DNA from: Xanthobacter autotrophicus Py2
GTDB lineage: Bacteria > Pseudomonadota > Alphaproteobacteria > Rhizobiales > Xanthobacteraceae
Direction of reading: 5' to 3'
Assembly: GCA_000017645.1 (NCBI GenBank)
Contig: CP000781.1
Location: forward strand, 2,777,501-2,841,500
DNA length: 64,000 nucleotides
Positions 18,487-27,025 of the stretch are shown here, piece by piece. A program made the position numbers and the translations under genes. Position 1 is the stretch's first letter. Each line of letters starts with the position of its first letter. The notes beneath the pieces were generated by a model, which saw only the letters and a list, made by a program, of their open reading frames with translations, was not told where the DNA came from and made no database searches.

Positions 18487-18909
18487 TCAGGCCACCGGCT
18501 CGGGGGCTTCGGCGGCGGCGATCATGACGGAGGAGAGCAGGCCGTAGGCGTCGGCCCAGGCGGCCTTCACCTCGGGGGTGAAATCGGCGCCGAGGCCCTG
18601 CTCCAGCGTCCACAGCAGAGCGGCGCCGACGGGGGCATAGTGCTCGGTCTTGACGCCGTAGCCCACATGCTTGCGGGCGAGGTTCTGCGCGGCGGGCACG
18701 ATGCGCGGCAGGTCCTTCAGGCCGGCGACCACCACGCCGAGGGTGGCCATCAGCTTCTGGCCCTGGGTGGTCATGTCGCCCTTGAACAGGGGTTTCACTT
18801 CCGGCGCGATCTCGAACAGGCGGCCGTAGAACAGGCCCGCCGCCGTATCGGCGATGGGCGCCACCTTGGCGAAGCTGGCCTGGACCAGGTCAATCTGGGT
18901 CGGTGTCAT
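18487..18909 (-). CDS. Single-domain bacterial haemoglobin
   Basis: A 140-residue globin of the flavohaemoglobin/Vgb type without a reductase domain. His81 in ARKHVGYGV is the probable proximal haem ligand and the F/G region YAPVGAALLWTLEQ is typical. Ten bases separate it from the flavoprotein gene downstream. The same pairing occurs in Bradyrhizobium, where the globin Bjgb lies in the nitrate operon and is linked to nitric oxide detoxification. The likely role is removing NO formed during nitrite reduction, with the flavoprotein as possible reductant. Confidence 0.9.
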   Translation of the reverse strand: MTPTQIDLVQASFAKVAPIADTAAGLFYGRLFEIAPEVKPLFKGDMTTQGQKLMATLGVVVAGLKDLPRIVPAAQNLARKHVGYGVKTEHYAPVGAALLWTLEQGLGADFTPEVKAAWADAYGLLSSVMIAAAEAPEPVA

Positions 18910-18973
18910 GGCAATATCCCCGGCTTTGAAAAAAGGTGAGGGGAGCGGGCGCGCCGGCCCGCTCCGAAAGGGC

Positions 18974-19768
18974 TCAGGCGGCTTCCACGTAGCGGTGGCG
19001 CTCGTGGAGGAATTTCAGCACCGCCTCGCGGGCCTTGAGGTAGGTGGCGTTGGTGACCAGCTCGAGCCGCTTGCGCGGACGCGGCAGGTTCACCTCCAGC
19101 ACCTCGCCGATGCGGGCGGAGGGGCCGTTGGTCATCATCACGATGCGGTCGGAGAGCAGCACCGCCTCGTCCACGTCGTGGGTGATCATGATGATGGTGT
19201 TGCCGAGCGAAGCATGGATCTGCATGACGCTGTCCTGCAGGTGGGCTCGGGTGAGGGCATCCAGCGCGCCGAAGGGCTCGTCCAGCAGCAGCACCTTGGG
19301 CTCCATGGCCAGCGCCCGGGCGATGCCCACGCGCTGCTTCATGCCGCCGGACACTTCCGAGGGGCGCTTGTCCTTGGCATGGCCCATCTGCACCAGGTCG
19401 AGGTTGTGAATGGTCCAGTCGTGCCGCTCGGCGCGCGAGCGGGTGCCGGAGAACACCTTGTCCACCGCAAGGCGCACATTATCGTAGACCGTGAGCCAGG
19501 GCAGCAGGGAGTGGTTCTGGAACACCACGGCGCGGTCGGGGCCGGGGGCATTCACCTCCTTGCCGTCGAGGATCACGCCGCCGGTGGTCACCGGAGTGAG
19601 GCCGGCGACGATGTTGAGCAAGGTGGACTTGCCGCAGCCGGAATGGCCGATGATGGAGATGTATTCGCCCTTGGCGATGTCGAGCGAAACGTCGCGCAGC
19701 ACTTCCGTGGTGGCGGCGCCGCGGGTGAAGCTCTTTCCGATCTGGCTGAGCTCGAGATAGGCGGGCAT
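18974..19768 (-). CDS. nrtD: Nitrate ABC transporter ATP-binding protein
   Basis: A 264-residue ABC ATPase of the nitrate/sulfonate/taurine class. Walker A is GHSGCGKST, the Q-loop lies in VVFQNHSLLPWLTV, the signature is SGGMKQRVGIARAL and Walker B is VLLLDEPFGALD. Its length equals NrtD; it lacks the NrtA-like extension of cyanobacterial NrtC. ATG 19768 is preceded by CGAGGAGCATCCC. It pairs with the permease and binding protein upstream. Confidence 0.92.
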   Translation of the reverse strand: MPAYLELSQIGKSFTRGAATTEVLRDVSLDIAKGEYISIIGHSGCGKSTLLNIVAGLTPVTTGGVILDGKEVNAPGPDRAVVFQNHSLLPWLTVYDNVRLAVDKVFSGTRSRAERHDWTIHNLDLVQMGHAKDKRPSEVSGGMKQRVGIARALAMEPKVLLLDEPFGALDALTRAHLQDSVMQIHASLGNTIIMITHDVDEAVLLSDRIVMMTNGPSARIGEVLEVNLPRPRKRLELVTNATYLKAREAVLKFLHERHRYVEAA

Positions 19769-19790
19769 GGGATGCTCCTCGAAAGTGCGA

Positions 19791-20687
19791 TCAGGCAGCG
19801 CTGGTGCCGCGGGTGACGAAGGCGCCGACGCCGGCCACGAGGCGGTCGAGCACGAAGCCGACCACGCCGATGTAGACGAGGGCCACGATGATGTCGGGCA
19901 GGCGGGAGGAGTTCCACGCATCCCAGATGAAGAAGCCGATGCCGACGCCGCCGGTGAGCATTTCCGCAGCAACGATGGCGAGCCAGCTGAGGCCGATGCC
20001 GATGCGAAGTCCGGTGAAGATGTAGGGCGCTGCCGACGGCAGCATGATCTTCCAGAAGAATTCGACCGGGTTCAGCCGCAGCACCAGCGCCACGTTGCGG
20101 TAATCCTGCGGAATATTGCGGATGCCCACCGCCGTGTTGATGATCACCGGCCAGATGGCGGTGATGAAGATCACGAAGATGGCCGAGGGATTCGAGTCGC
20201 GGAAGGCGGCCAGCGCGATGGGCAGCCAGGCCAGCGGAGGCACGGTGCGCAGCACCTGGAAGATGGGATCGAGCCCGCGCATGGCCCACACCGACTGGCC
20301 GATCACGGCGCCGACCAGGATGCCCACCACCGCCGCGAGGCCGAAGCCCACGGCCACCCGCTGGAGCGAGACCAGCACGCGCCAGCCGAGGCCGATATCC
20401 TGCGGGCCGGCGACGAAGAAGGGATCGAGGATCAGGTCCTTCGAATCCGCCCAGATGCGGCTCGGCGGCGGCAGGGTGGCGCCGGGGCCGGAGCACAACA
20501 GCTCCCACAGCAGGCCCAGCAGCACCACCATCACCAGCGGCGGCAGCACGCTGACGGCGACGTTGCGGGCGATGGCGGGCCAGCGCGAGGGGCGCGCCCG
20601 GGTGGCGGGGGCGGCAAGGCGGACTACGGCGGCGCTCCCGGAGCGCCGGGCCTCTTTGGGCGGCTCTTTCAATGCGGTGACGGACAT
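19791..20687 (-). CDS. nrtB: Nitrate ABC transporter permease
   Basis: A 298-residue inner-membrane permease of the BPD_transp_1 type with a polar, basic N-terminal tail of about 45 residues and six membrane segments. The EAA-type loop for ATPase contact is visible around residues 195-225 (NIPQDYRNVALVLRLNPVEF). It lies between nrtA and the ATPase gene in the nitrate operon. Confidence 0.92.
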   Translation of the reverse strand: MSVTALKEPPKEARRSGSAAVVRLAAPATRARPSRWPAIARNVAVSVLPPLVMVVLLGLLWELLCSGPGATLPPPSRIWADSKDLILDPFFVAGPQDIGLGWRVLVSLQRVAVGFGLAAVVGILVGAVIGQSVWAMRGLDPIFQVLRTVPPLAWLPIALAAFRDSNPSAIFVIFITAIWPVIINTAVGIRNIPQDYRNVALVLRLNPVEFFWKIMLPSAAPYIFTGLRIGIGLSWLAIVAAEMLTGGVGIGFFIWDAWNSSRLPDIIVALVYIGVVGFVLDRLVAGVGAFVTRGTSAA

Positions 20688-20733
20688 GGGGCAAGGCTCC
20701 GGTTCGGGGCGTGTCGTATGTTCGGGGCGGACA

Positions 20734-20816
20734 CCCTCTCCCGCTTGCGGGGGAGGGCAGGGAGGGGGCGGCTCAGTCTCTTCGCGCCGCCGTCATGGCC
20801 GGGCTTGTCCCGGGCA
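20734..20816. repeat. Two intergenic palindromic elements between nrtA and nrtB
   Basis: CCCTCTCCCGCTTGCGGGGGAGGG (20734-20757, shown here by its arms CCCTCTCCCGC and GCGGGGGAGGG) and CGTCATGGCCGGGCTTGTCC with CGGGCAT (20791-20816). The first shares its arm with the element inside hemW; the second is related to 36682-36712. They lie in the 174-base gap inside the operon, where they could stabilise mRNA ends. Confidence 0.6.
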
Positions 20817-20861
20817 TCCGCGCCGTGCCGCTTGCACAGCGTTCGAATGGTGCGCCGGGCC

Positions 20862-22214
20862 TCAGGCCTCGACGCGCTTGATGCCGAGGCTCTTCAGGTA
20901 AGCCTGCGGATCGGCGGGATCGAAGACCTTGCCGTCGAAGAAGGTTTCCTTGCCGCGCGAGGTGCCGGCGGGAATATCCGCGGCGGCGACGCCGAGCGCC
21001 TTGGCGGCATCGCGCCAGATGTCCTCGCGGTTCACCTTGTTCACGAGGGCGTTGATGTCCGTCGAGGGCTCGAACTTGCCCCAGCGGATGTCCTCGGTGA
21101 TGAACCAGGCATCGTGGCTCTTGAAGGGATAGGACGCGTGTTCCTTCCAGAACTTCATGTAAAGGTCGGTGCCCTTCTCAACCCGGCCGTTGCCGTAATT
21201 GATGTCGCCCTTCAGGCGGCCGATGATGTCGGCGACGGGAACGTTGAACCACTGGCGCTTGCCGACGATCTCGGCCAGCTCCTGCTTGTTCTCCATCTTG
21301 TCGCACCATTGCTGGGCTTCCATCACCGCCATCAGGATGGCCCGGGTGGTGTTGGGGTTTTTCTCCACGAAGTCGGCGCGCATGCCGAGCGCCTTCTCGG
21401 GGTGGTTCTTCCAGATCTCGCCGGTGGTGCAGGCAGTGAAGCCGATGCCCTGGTTCACCAGCTGCTCGTTCCACGGCTCGCCCACGCAGAAGGCATCCAT
21501 GGTGCCCACCTTCATGTTGGCCACCATCTGCGGCGGCGGCACCACGATGGTGGAGACATCCTTGTCCGGGTCGATGCCGGCGCTCGCCAGCCAGTAGCGG
21601 ATCCACAGGTCGTGGGTGCCACCGGGGAAGGTCATGGCGATTTTGACTTCCTTGCCGTCGGCCCTCTTCTTGGCGAAGGCAGTCTTCAGCGCGCTCGCAT
21701 CGGCGGTGACCTTGAGGTCCTTGTATTCGTTGGAGACCGAGATGCCCTGCGCGTCGAGATTGAGCCGCGCCAGGATGACCATGGGGGTGGGCACGTTGTT
21801 CTGCGTCACCTTGCCGGCGGAGATCAGGTAGGGCATGGGCGAGAGGATGTGGGCGCCGTCGATGCCGTTCTTCTCGCCGCCGAGCACGAGGTTGTCGCGG
21901 GTGGCGCCCCAGGAAGCCTGCTTGTTGACTTCCACGTCCGGCACGCCGTGCTTGGCGAAGAAGCCCTTCTCCTTGGCGATGACCAGCGGCGAGGCGTCCA
22001 TCAGGGCGATATAGCCCAGGATCGCCTTGGTGGTTTCCGGCGCGGCCGCATAGGCGGACGGCACGCCGCCGGGGAAGGCCATGCGCACGGCGTCGAACAG
22101 CGCGGCAGTGCCCAGCGTGGCCGCCGTGCCCTTCAGCAGCGAGCGGCGGGACATGCCTTCGGCGGCGGGAGACTGGGTCTTCGCATCAGACTTGGTCTTC
22201 GAAGCGTCGCTCAT
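20862..22214 (-). CDS. nrtA: Nitrate ABC transporter substrate-binding protein
   Basis: A 450-residue periplasmic nitrate-binding protein. A twin-arginine signal begins at residue 21 (MSRRSLLKGTAATLG). Binding-protein segments such as GYIALMDASPLVIAKEKGFF and the WGATRDNLVLGGEKNGIDGAH region are characteristic of NrtA and NasS. ATG 22214 is preceded by AGAGGAACCAAG. It is the first gene of the nitrate operon and lies behind a regulated leader. Confidence 0.93.
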   Translation of the reverse strand: MSDASKTKSDAKTQSPAAEGMSRRSLLKGTAATLGTAALFDAVRMAFPGGVPSAYAAAPETTKAILGYIALMDASPLVIAKEKGFFAKHGVPDVEVNKQASWGATRDNLVLGGEKNGIDGAHILSPMPYLISAGKVTQNNVPTPMVILARLNLDAQGISVSNEYKDLKVTADASALKTAFAKKRADGKEVKIAMTFPGGTHDLWIRYWLASAGIDPDKDVSTIVVPPPQMVANMKVGTMDAFCVGEPWNEQLVNQGIGFTACTTGEIWKNHPEKALGMRADFVEKNPNTTRAILMAVMEAQQWCDKMENKQELAEIVGKRQWFNVPVADIIGRLKGDINYGNGRVEKGTDLYMKFWKEHASYPFKSHDAWFITEDIRWGKFEPSTDINALVNKVNREDIWRDAAKALGVAAADIPAGTSRGKETFFDGKVFDPADPQAYLKSLGIKRVEA

Positions 22215-22263
22215 CTTGGTTCCTCTGGATCGGCGGACGGCGCAGAGGGGACCCGAAACAAAA

Positions 22264-22315
22264 AAAGCCGCAGGACATCACGACCGGCCCAGAGGCCATC
22301 GGTGTCAGCGGCTTT
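22264..22315 (-). terminator. Leader terminator upstream of nrtA
   Basis: Read on the minus strand, AAAGCCGC (22315-22308) pairs with GCGGCTTT (22271-22264), with further pairing GGCC/GGCC inside, and a run of seven T follows at 22266-22260. It lies about 45 bases before the nrtA start. The 5' arm is also the loop and 3' arm of the second hexaloop hairpin, so the two structures are mutually exclusive. Confidence 0.85.
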
Positions 22316-22338
22316 GCTGCGGGTCCCGTCATTGGGAC
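22306..22338 (-). promoter_or_regulatory. Tandem hexaloop hairpins: probable NasT (ANTAR) antitermination target
   Basis: On the minus strand, hairpin P1 is GTCCC-AATGAC-GGGAC (22338-22323) and, after a 3-base linker, hairpin P2 is CAGC-AAAGCC-GCTG (22319-22306). Both loops are six bases with A at position 1 and G at position 4, the signature of ANTAR-binding RNA. P2 overlaps the 5' arm of the terminator. NasT, encoded just upstream, is expected to hold P2 and allow read-through when nitrate removes NasS. Confidence 0.85.
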
Positions 22339-22389
22339 GAATGTTATGGGTGGCGCGATCCTCGTTGACCGCGCTTGGGGAATATCAAA

Positions 22390-22404
22390 GCAAGCGGCGG
22401 GCCA
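22390..22404 (-). promoter_or_regulatory. Sigma54-type promoter of the nitrate operon
   Basis: On the minus strand TGGCCCG-CCGC-TTGC matches the -24/-12 consensus TGGCACG-N4-TTGC except for one base, with exact spacing. Transcription would begin near 22378, giving a leader of about 165 bases that contains the hexaloop hairpins and terminator. Control by general nitrogen status (NtrC) is implied. Confidence 0.75.
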
Positions 22405-22496
22405 ACTAGGCGAATGCGCTATCTATCTGAAATTAAACTATTTATTTTGTGATGAAAATTTGGGCGGTGTCGGATTCTGCCCTTCGTCTGCGCATG

Positions 22497-22509
22497 GGTG
22501 CGATGCACC
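22497..22509. promoter_or_regulatory. Short palindrome in the enhancer region
   Basis: GGTGC-GAT-GCACC is a perfect inverted repeat about 120 bases upstream of the predicted sigma54 start, where activator sites usually lie. It does not follow the NtrC half-site order, so the bound protein is unknown. Confidence 0.35.
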
Positions 22510-22592
22510 TGCATTCAAATTGTGCGCTGCGGTGGGCATCGAGGGGCTGTTTCGAACCCATTCGCAGCGGTCTTCGGGTCCTGGCTGCGCGC

Positions 22593-23726
22593 CTAACTCC
22601 CATCGCCCAGGAATGCCCGCGCATCGAACACGGCGCCGAACTGGGTGGCGACGCAATCCGGTTCCGGATGCTTCACCGCCACCGGGCCGACCGCCGCATC
22701 GAAGATGTCCGGCCGGTACACGCCCATGGCTTCGCGCGCCGCGTCGGCGGCGAACTCGCCCTGGCCTGCGGCGACGATCTGGGCATACATCCACAGGGCA
22801 TGGTCGCGCTCGGGCCGGTTGGCGCCGTCGCGGTTGAGCACCAGATAGTCGGGATGCGCGCGCAGCCGGCCGCCGGGGGCCGAATGCAGCCGGCCGTCCA
22901 GGGTGCGCTTCAGCACGTCGGCGGGCAGGTTGAGATGGCGCGGCTCGCTCAGAAGCCGGGCGAGGTCGTCGTGGTTGGCCGGGTCCTCGCACCAGCGGGC
23001 GGCGGCGTAAAGCGCGCGCACCAGGCGGTGCAGCAGCTCGGGCTCGGCATTGGCGAAGCGGGCGTGCACCCCCAGCACCTTTTCCGGCACCCAGCCGAAG
23101 ATCTCGGCGCCCAGCACCGCGATGCGCCCCACGTCGGCGTCCACCGCCACAGAATTCCAGGGCGAGCCCACGGAGAAGCCATGGATGAGCCCGCCGCGCA
23201 GGCTCTCGGCCATGAACGGGGGCGGCACCACCACGAAGCGCACGTCCCGGTCCGGGTCGATGCCGCCGCCGGTCAGGAAGTGGCGCAGCAGGTAGGTGTG
23301 GGTGGAGAAGGCATAGACCGAGGCGAAGGTGAGCGGGTCGCGGCCCTCGGCCTTGCGCTGGCGCACCACCTTGCCCAGCGCCTGCGCCGCGCCGAGGGCG
23401 GTTGCGAGGTCTTCCCCCACCTCGGCCATGGCGGCGTAGACGTGCTTGTCGATGGTGACGGCGCTGCCGTTGAGATTAAGCGCGAACGGCACCACCAGCG
23501 GCACCCGCACATGACCGAGGCCCAGCGAGGAGGCGATGGCCAGCGGGCCCAGCATATGGGCGCCGTCGAGCAGGCCCACATTCACCTTGTCGCGGATGTT
23601 GGCCCAGGACACCTCCTTGTGCAGCTCGATCTCGATGCCCTCCGCCATGGCGAAGCCGCGCTCCGCGGCGGCGATCAGCACCGCCGCGTCGGTGAGGGGG
23701 ATGAACCCCATGGCGAGCCGTCTCAT
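22593..23726 (-). CDS. nasS: Nitrate-responsive regulator NasS
   Basis: A 377-residue cytoplasmic protein homologous to NrtA but lacking a signal peptide (it starts MRRLAMGFIPLTDAAVLIAA). The NrtA-like segments WANIRDKVNVGLLDGAHML and STHTYLLRHFL are kept. In NasST systems, NasS binds the antiterminator NasT without nitrate and frees it when nitrate or nitrite is present. The start codon overlaps the nasT stop (ATGA). It is followed by the nrtA leader of the target operon. Confidence 0.92.
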   Translation of the reverse strand: MRRLAMGFIPLTDAAVLIAAAERGFAMAEGIEIELHKEVSWANIRDKVNVGLLDGAHMLGPLAIASSLGLGHVRVPLVVPFALNLNGSAVTIDKHVYAAMAEVGEDLATALGAAQALGKVVRQRKAEGRDPLTFASVYAFSTHTYLLRHFLTGGGIDPDRDVRFVVVPPPFMAESLRGGLIHGFSVGSPWNSVAVDADVGRIAVLGAEIFGWVPEKVLGVHARFANAEPELLHRLVRALYAAARWCEDPANHDDLARLLSEPRHLNLPADVLKRTLDGRLHSAPGGRLRAHPDYLVLNRDGANRPERDHALWMYAQIVAAGQGEFAADAAREAMGVYRPDIFDAAVGPVAVKHPEPDCVATQFGAVFDARAFLGDGS

Positions 23727-24313
23727 CGCAGGAGCTCCGCAGCGGTGATGATGGACTGGGCAATGTCGGCGATGCGCTTCTTCTCGTTCATGGCGGTGCG
23801 GCGCAGCAGGCCGTAGGCGGCCTCTTCGTCGATGCCCTTCATCTTCATGAGGATCGTCTTGGCCCGGTCCACCACCTTGCGCTCCTCCAGCTGGTTTTTC
23901 GCCTCCTCCAGCTCCGCCTTGAGCCTTGCAAAGGCACGGAAGCGGGAGATGGTGGTCTCCAGGATGGGCTTCACCCGGTCCTTGCGCAGACCGTCCACCA
24001 CATAGGAGGCGACGCCGGCCTCGATGGCATCCTCGATGGTCTTCGAGTCGGTCTGGTCCACGAACATGGCGATGGGTCGCTTCACCTCGCGGCTCACCTG
24101 GAACATCTGCTCGATGGTGTCGCGGGAGGGGTCCTCGAGGTCGATGAGGATCACGTCCGGGTCGATGGCGTAGATGCGCTCGAGCAGGTTGGTGCGCCCG
24201 GTGATGCGCAACACATTGAGGAAGCCGGCCTCCTTCAGGCCTTCCTCCAGAATGGCGGCGCGGACGGGGCTTTCGTCCACGATCACGATCCGCAGCGAGA
24301 GATCATTCGCCAT
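23723..24313 (-). CDS. nasT: ANTAR-domain antiterminator NasT
   Basis: A 196-residue protein with a receiver-like domain (about 8-125; IVIVDESPVR, DVILIDLEDPS) and a C-terminal ANTAR RNA-binding domain (about 130-190; VDRAKTILMKMKGIDEEAAY). ANTAR proteins bind paired hexaloop hairpins and block terminator formation. The target is visible upstream of nrtA. ATG 24313 begins MANDLSLRIVIVDE; the frame is open further upstream without conserved content. It is first in the nasT-nasS pair and divergent from the GT-C-like gene. Confidence 0.93.
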   Translation of the reverse strand: MANDLSLRIVIVDESPVRAAILEEGLKEAGFLNVLRITGRTNLLERIYAIDPDVILIDLEDPSRDTIEQMFQVSREVKRPIAMFVDQTDSKTIEDAIEAGVASYVVDGLRKDRVKPILETTISRFRAFARLKAELEEAKNQLEERKVVDRAKTILMKMKGIDEEAAYGLLRRTAMNEKKRIADIAQSIITAAELLR

Positions 24314-24494
24314 GAGGGTCCGGGGCATTGGCAGGTGCGGCGGGACGGAGCCGCGCCTCACCTCACCCGCCGGGACCGGCAAGGTCAAGCCTTCCCGGAC
24401 GCCGCCGGCGTGGACCTTGGCGCAATCGCGCTCTAGAACGCGGGCGAATGCGGCGTCGCGCCGCGCGTCGGGTGCATGGGCCGAGGTTCCTGGG

Positions 24495-26090
24495 ATGATG
24501 GTGAGCATGGAGGCGGGCGAGCGGCGAAGGAGCACCGTGGCGCTGCGATGCCTCATCTTCCTCATCGTGGCGCTGCTCGCCACCGCCGTCATGGTTGCCC
24601 AGCAATTGGGCGCCGGCGCCTATGTGGCGGAGCTTGGCGCCACCGATCCCGACGAGGCGCGCCATTTCGTCACCGCCCTCATGGTGGCGGACCATGCCGC
24701 CGCCGGCTTTCCCGCCCCGGCCGCCTTCGCGGCCGACTATGCCCTACATGCCCCGCAGGCGCTTCCGCTCGCCCGGCTCAGCCTGTTCCATGGGCTGGCG
24801 GGCGGCTGGCTCATGCTGTTCATGCCGACGACGCCTGCGGCCCTGCTGCTGCCGGCGGTGCTGGCCGCGCTGCTGGTGGTGAGTGCGGGCTGGGCCACGG
24901 CGCGGGCGGCGGGCGTGCTGCCGGCGGTGGCTGTGGGCTTCGTGCTCGCCGCCCTGCCGTTGCTGCGGGAGGCGAGCTTCGTGCTGGGCCTCGATCTACC
25001 GCTGGCCTTGTTCACGCTGTTGTCCGCCTTGGCCCTCGGCCGCCATATGAGGCTGGGCACCAAAGCGTCCGCCGCCCTGTATGCCGCCGCCGGAGCGGTG
25101 AGCGTGCTGATGGCGCCGGCGGGCGCGGTAATCGTGCTGCTGCCGCCGCTGGCGGCGCTGATGGCCGGGCGGCTCGATGTGATGCGGCGGGCTCGGGTCC
25201 TCGTGCCGCTCGCGGGCCTTTCCCTGCTGGCGCTCGTGGTGGCTTTCGCCGCCGGCCGGCTGCCGCCGGTGGTCAGCGCGGAGGGGCCGGGCTTCATCTG
25301 GCAGACGCTGCGCGCCGTGTTCGGCACCCTGCCGCTGGCCTGTGCGGCAGCCGGCCTCGCTTTCACCGTCTTCGAGGGCTGGCGGCGGGATGAAGATGCG
25401 GTGGACCCGGCCGCGCTGGCGCCGGTGGCGGCGCTGGTGCCGGCCTTCGCCCTTGCCTTCGGACTGGGCGCCGGCCGTGGCGTGGCGCTGGATGCCATCG
25501 TGCTCTTGGCGCCGGTGGCCATGCTGGCGGCGTTCGGCGCCATGCGGCTCATTGGCCTCGTGGTGTCGGGCTGGGGCACCCTGCGGGAACTGGCGGTGGC
25601 GCTCATGCTGCTGCTTGCCGCCATGCCGGGACTGCTGCAACAGGTGCGCAAGGGCGCCATCGGCATGGATGCGGCGGCGGAAGCCTTCCTCGCCCGCGAT
25701 GCGGTGCCCCCGGTGATCGTCGTCGCCGGCGACGCGCGGGGCGAGGCGGCGCTGGGGGCCGCCATCGCCCAGCGCGACCGGACCCGCCGCAGCTTCGTGG
25801 TGGATGCGAGCCGCCTGACCGCCGCCACCCCGGAAGAGCTTCTTGCCGCCCTTGACGCCATGGGCGCGGCCGCCCTCGCCGCAGAGACGCGGGAGACCGG
25901 CGCCGTGCCCGCCAGCCGGCTGGCGCAGGCGACAATTCTCGCCTTCCCGGACCGGTTCCGCGCCATCGGTACCTTCCCGCGGGCGGACGGGCGGGGCGAG
26001 GTGGTGCTCTATGCGCTGTCCCGCGCCGCACCCGCGCCTTTAGACCCCGCCGCCGTGCTGCGCCGCCTCTCGGCGCCGGCCCAGCCCTGA
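24495..26090 (+). CDS. GT-C-like integral membrane protein (possible glycosyltransferase)
   Basis: About 531 residues with an N-terminal membrane segment, then a first outer loop containing ATDPDEARHFVTAL. This acidic DxDE-type motif is typical of GT-C/family-39 transferases. Around ten more membrane segments follow to about residue 400, and the C-terminal 120 residues form a soluble domain. Such proteins move a sugar from a polyprenyl carrier to a lipid or protein in the periplasm, but no substrate is indicated. ATG 24495, 24498 and 24507 are all possible starts. The gene heads a three-gene unit with the two paralogues downstream. Confidence 0.65.
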   Translation: MMVSMEAGERRRSTVALRCLIFLIVALLATAVMVAQQLGAGAYVAELGATDPDEARHFVTALMVADHAAAGFPAPAAFAADYALHAPQALPLARLSLFHGLAGGWLMLFMPTTPAALLLPAVLAALLVVSAGWATARAAGVLPAVAVGFVLAALPLLREASFVLGLDLPLALFTLLSALALGRHMRLGTKASAALYAAAGAVSVLMAPAGAVIVLLPPLAALMAGRLDVMRRARVLVPLAGLSLLALVVAFAAGRLPPVVSAEGPGFIWQTLRAVFGTLPLACAAAGLAFTVFEGWRRDEDAVDPAALAPVAALVPAFALAFGLGAGRGVALDAIVLLAPVAMLAAFGAMRLIGLVVSGWGTLRELAVALMLLLAAMPGLLQQVRKGAIGMDAAAEAFLARDAVPPVIVVAGDARGEAALGAAIAQRDRTRRSFVVDASRLTAATPEELLAALDAMGAAALAAETRETGAVPASRLAQATILAFPDRFRAIGTFPRADGRGEVVLYALSRAAPAPLDPAAVLRRLSAPAQP

Positions 26091-26098
26091 GCCGCCCC

Positions 26099-27025
26099 AT
26101 GCGCGATATCGCCGATTATTCGCTCAAGGAGTGGCTGGGAGGCGCCCCGCTCGCCCATCGCCTGCGGCGCGCGCGCAACCGTCTGGTGGATTTCATCTAT
26201 GCCCGCCGGCAGGCGGACGGACAGGCAGGACTGGTGGCGCGGCTGAAGGCTGAGCGCGCCCCCGCGCTGGCCTTCACCGTCGCCTTCAACATGCCCGAGG
26301 CCATCGCCTTGCTTTCAGAGGCCATGGCCCGCTTCCTGCCCGGCACGCCGCTGGTGGTGTGCGACAATTCCACCGATCCCGTCGCCCGCGCCGCCATCGC
26401 GGCTTTGTGCGCGGAGCGGGACCTCGCCTATTGCCCGCTGCCGCCCTCGCCCTATCGCGGCGGGCGCAACGGCTCGCGCTCCCATGCGGTGGCGCTGAAC
26501 TGGATCTGGGCCAACCTGGTGCGCCCGGCGGCGCCGCCGGTGGTGGCCCTGCTCGACCACGATCTGCTCCCGCTTCAGGCCGACGACCTGCCGGCCCGCG
26601 TCGTCGATCAGCCCTGCTACGGCATGGCGCGCCATGGCGAGGGCAATGGGGCCTGGTACCTTTGGCCGGGGTTCAGCGTGTTCAATTACAAGGCGGTGCA
26701 GGGCCTGCCGCTGGACTTCGGCACCGACACCCCGCTCACCCTTGACACCGGTGGGCAGAACTGGAACGTCCTCTACCGCCGTCTCGACCGGGACGCCCTG
26801 GCGTTTGCCGAAACCCGCACCGTGTTCGTCGCCGATCCCGGCACGGAGGCGGGGGAGGATCACCTGCTGGTGGATGGATGGCTGCACGCCGGCGGCGCCG
26901 GCCATGGCACGCGCGGACGGGCCTTCGACACGGTGGCGCGCGCCTTCGCGGCGGACCCGGACGGGCTTCTCGCCCGACTGCGCGCCGGCGCGGACGCCAC
27001 CACCGCATCGGGAGCAGCCACATGA
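26099..27025 (+). CDS. Glycosyltransferase-like protein, tandem paralogue A
   Basis: A 308-residue soluble protein. From about residue 50 it shows a GT-A-like pattern: FTVAFNMPEAIALL, then VVCDNSTD, then the acidic VVALLDHDLLPL (DxD-like), and later GAWYLWPGFSVFN and LDTGGQNWNVLYRRLD. The same blocks occur in the next gene, so the two are a tandem duplication. I infer nucleotide-sugar transferase activity from the fold-like pattern only. It begins 9 bases after the membrane protein gene and overlaps the next gene by 4 bases. Confidence 0.6.
   Translation: MRDIADYSLKEWLGGAPLAHRLRRARNRLVDFIYARRQADGQAGLVARLKAERAPALAFTVAFNMPEAIALLSEAMARFLPGTPLVVCDNSTDPVARAAIAALCAERDLAYCPLPPSPYRGGRNGSRSHAVALNWIWANLVRPAAPPVVALLDHDLLPLQADDLPARVVDQPCYGMARHGEGNGAWYLWPGFSVFNYKAVQGLPLDFGTDTPLTLDTGGQNWNVLYRRLDRDALAFAETRTVFVADPGTEAGEDHLLVDGWLHAGGAGHGTRGRAFDTVARAFAADPDGLLARLRAGADATTASGAAT

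Noticed and set aside
19767..22409. Plus-strand open frame of 880 codons opposite nrtB and nrtA
   Set aside because: Antisense to conserved transporter genes and running through the nrtA leader; no recognisable domain.
22497..22509. NtrC binding site before the nitrate operon
   Set aside because: The palindrome is GGTGC-N3-GCACC, the reverse order of the NtrC consensus half-sites, so it is listed only as an unassigned palindrome.
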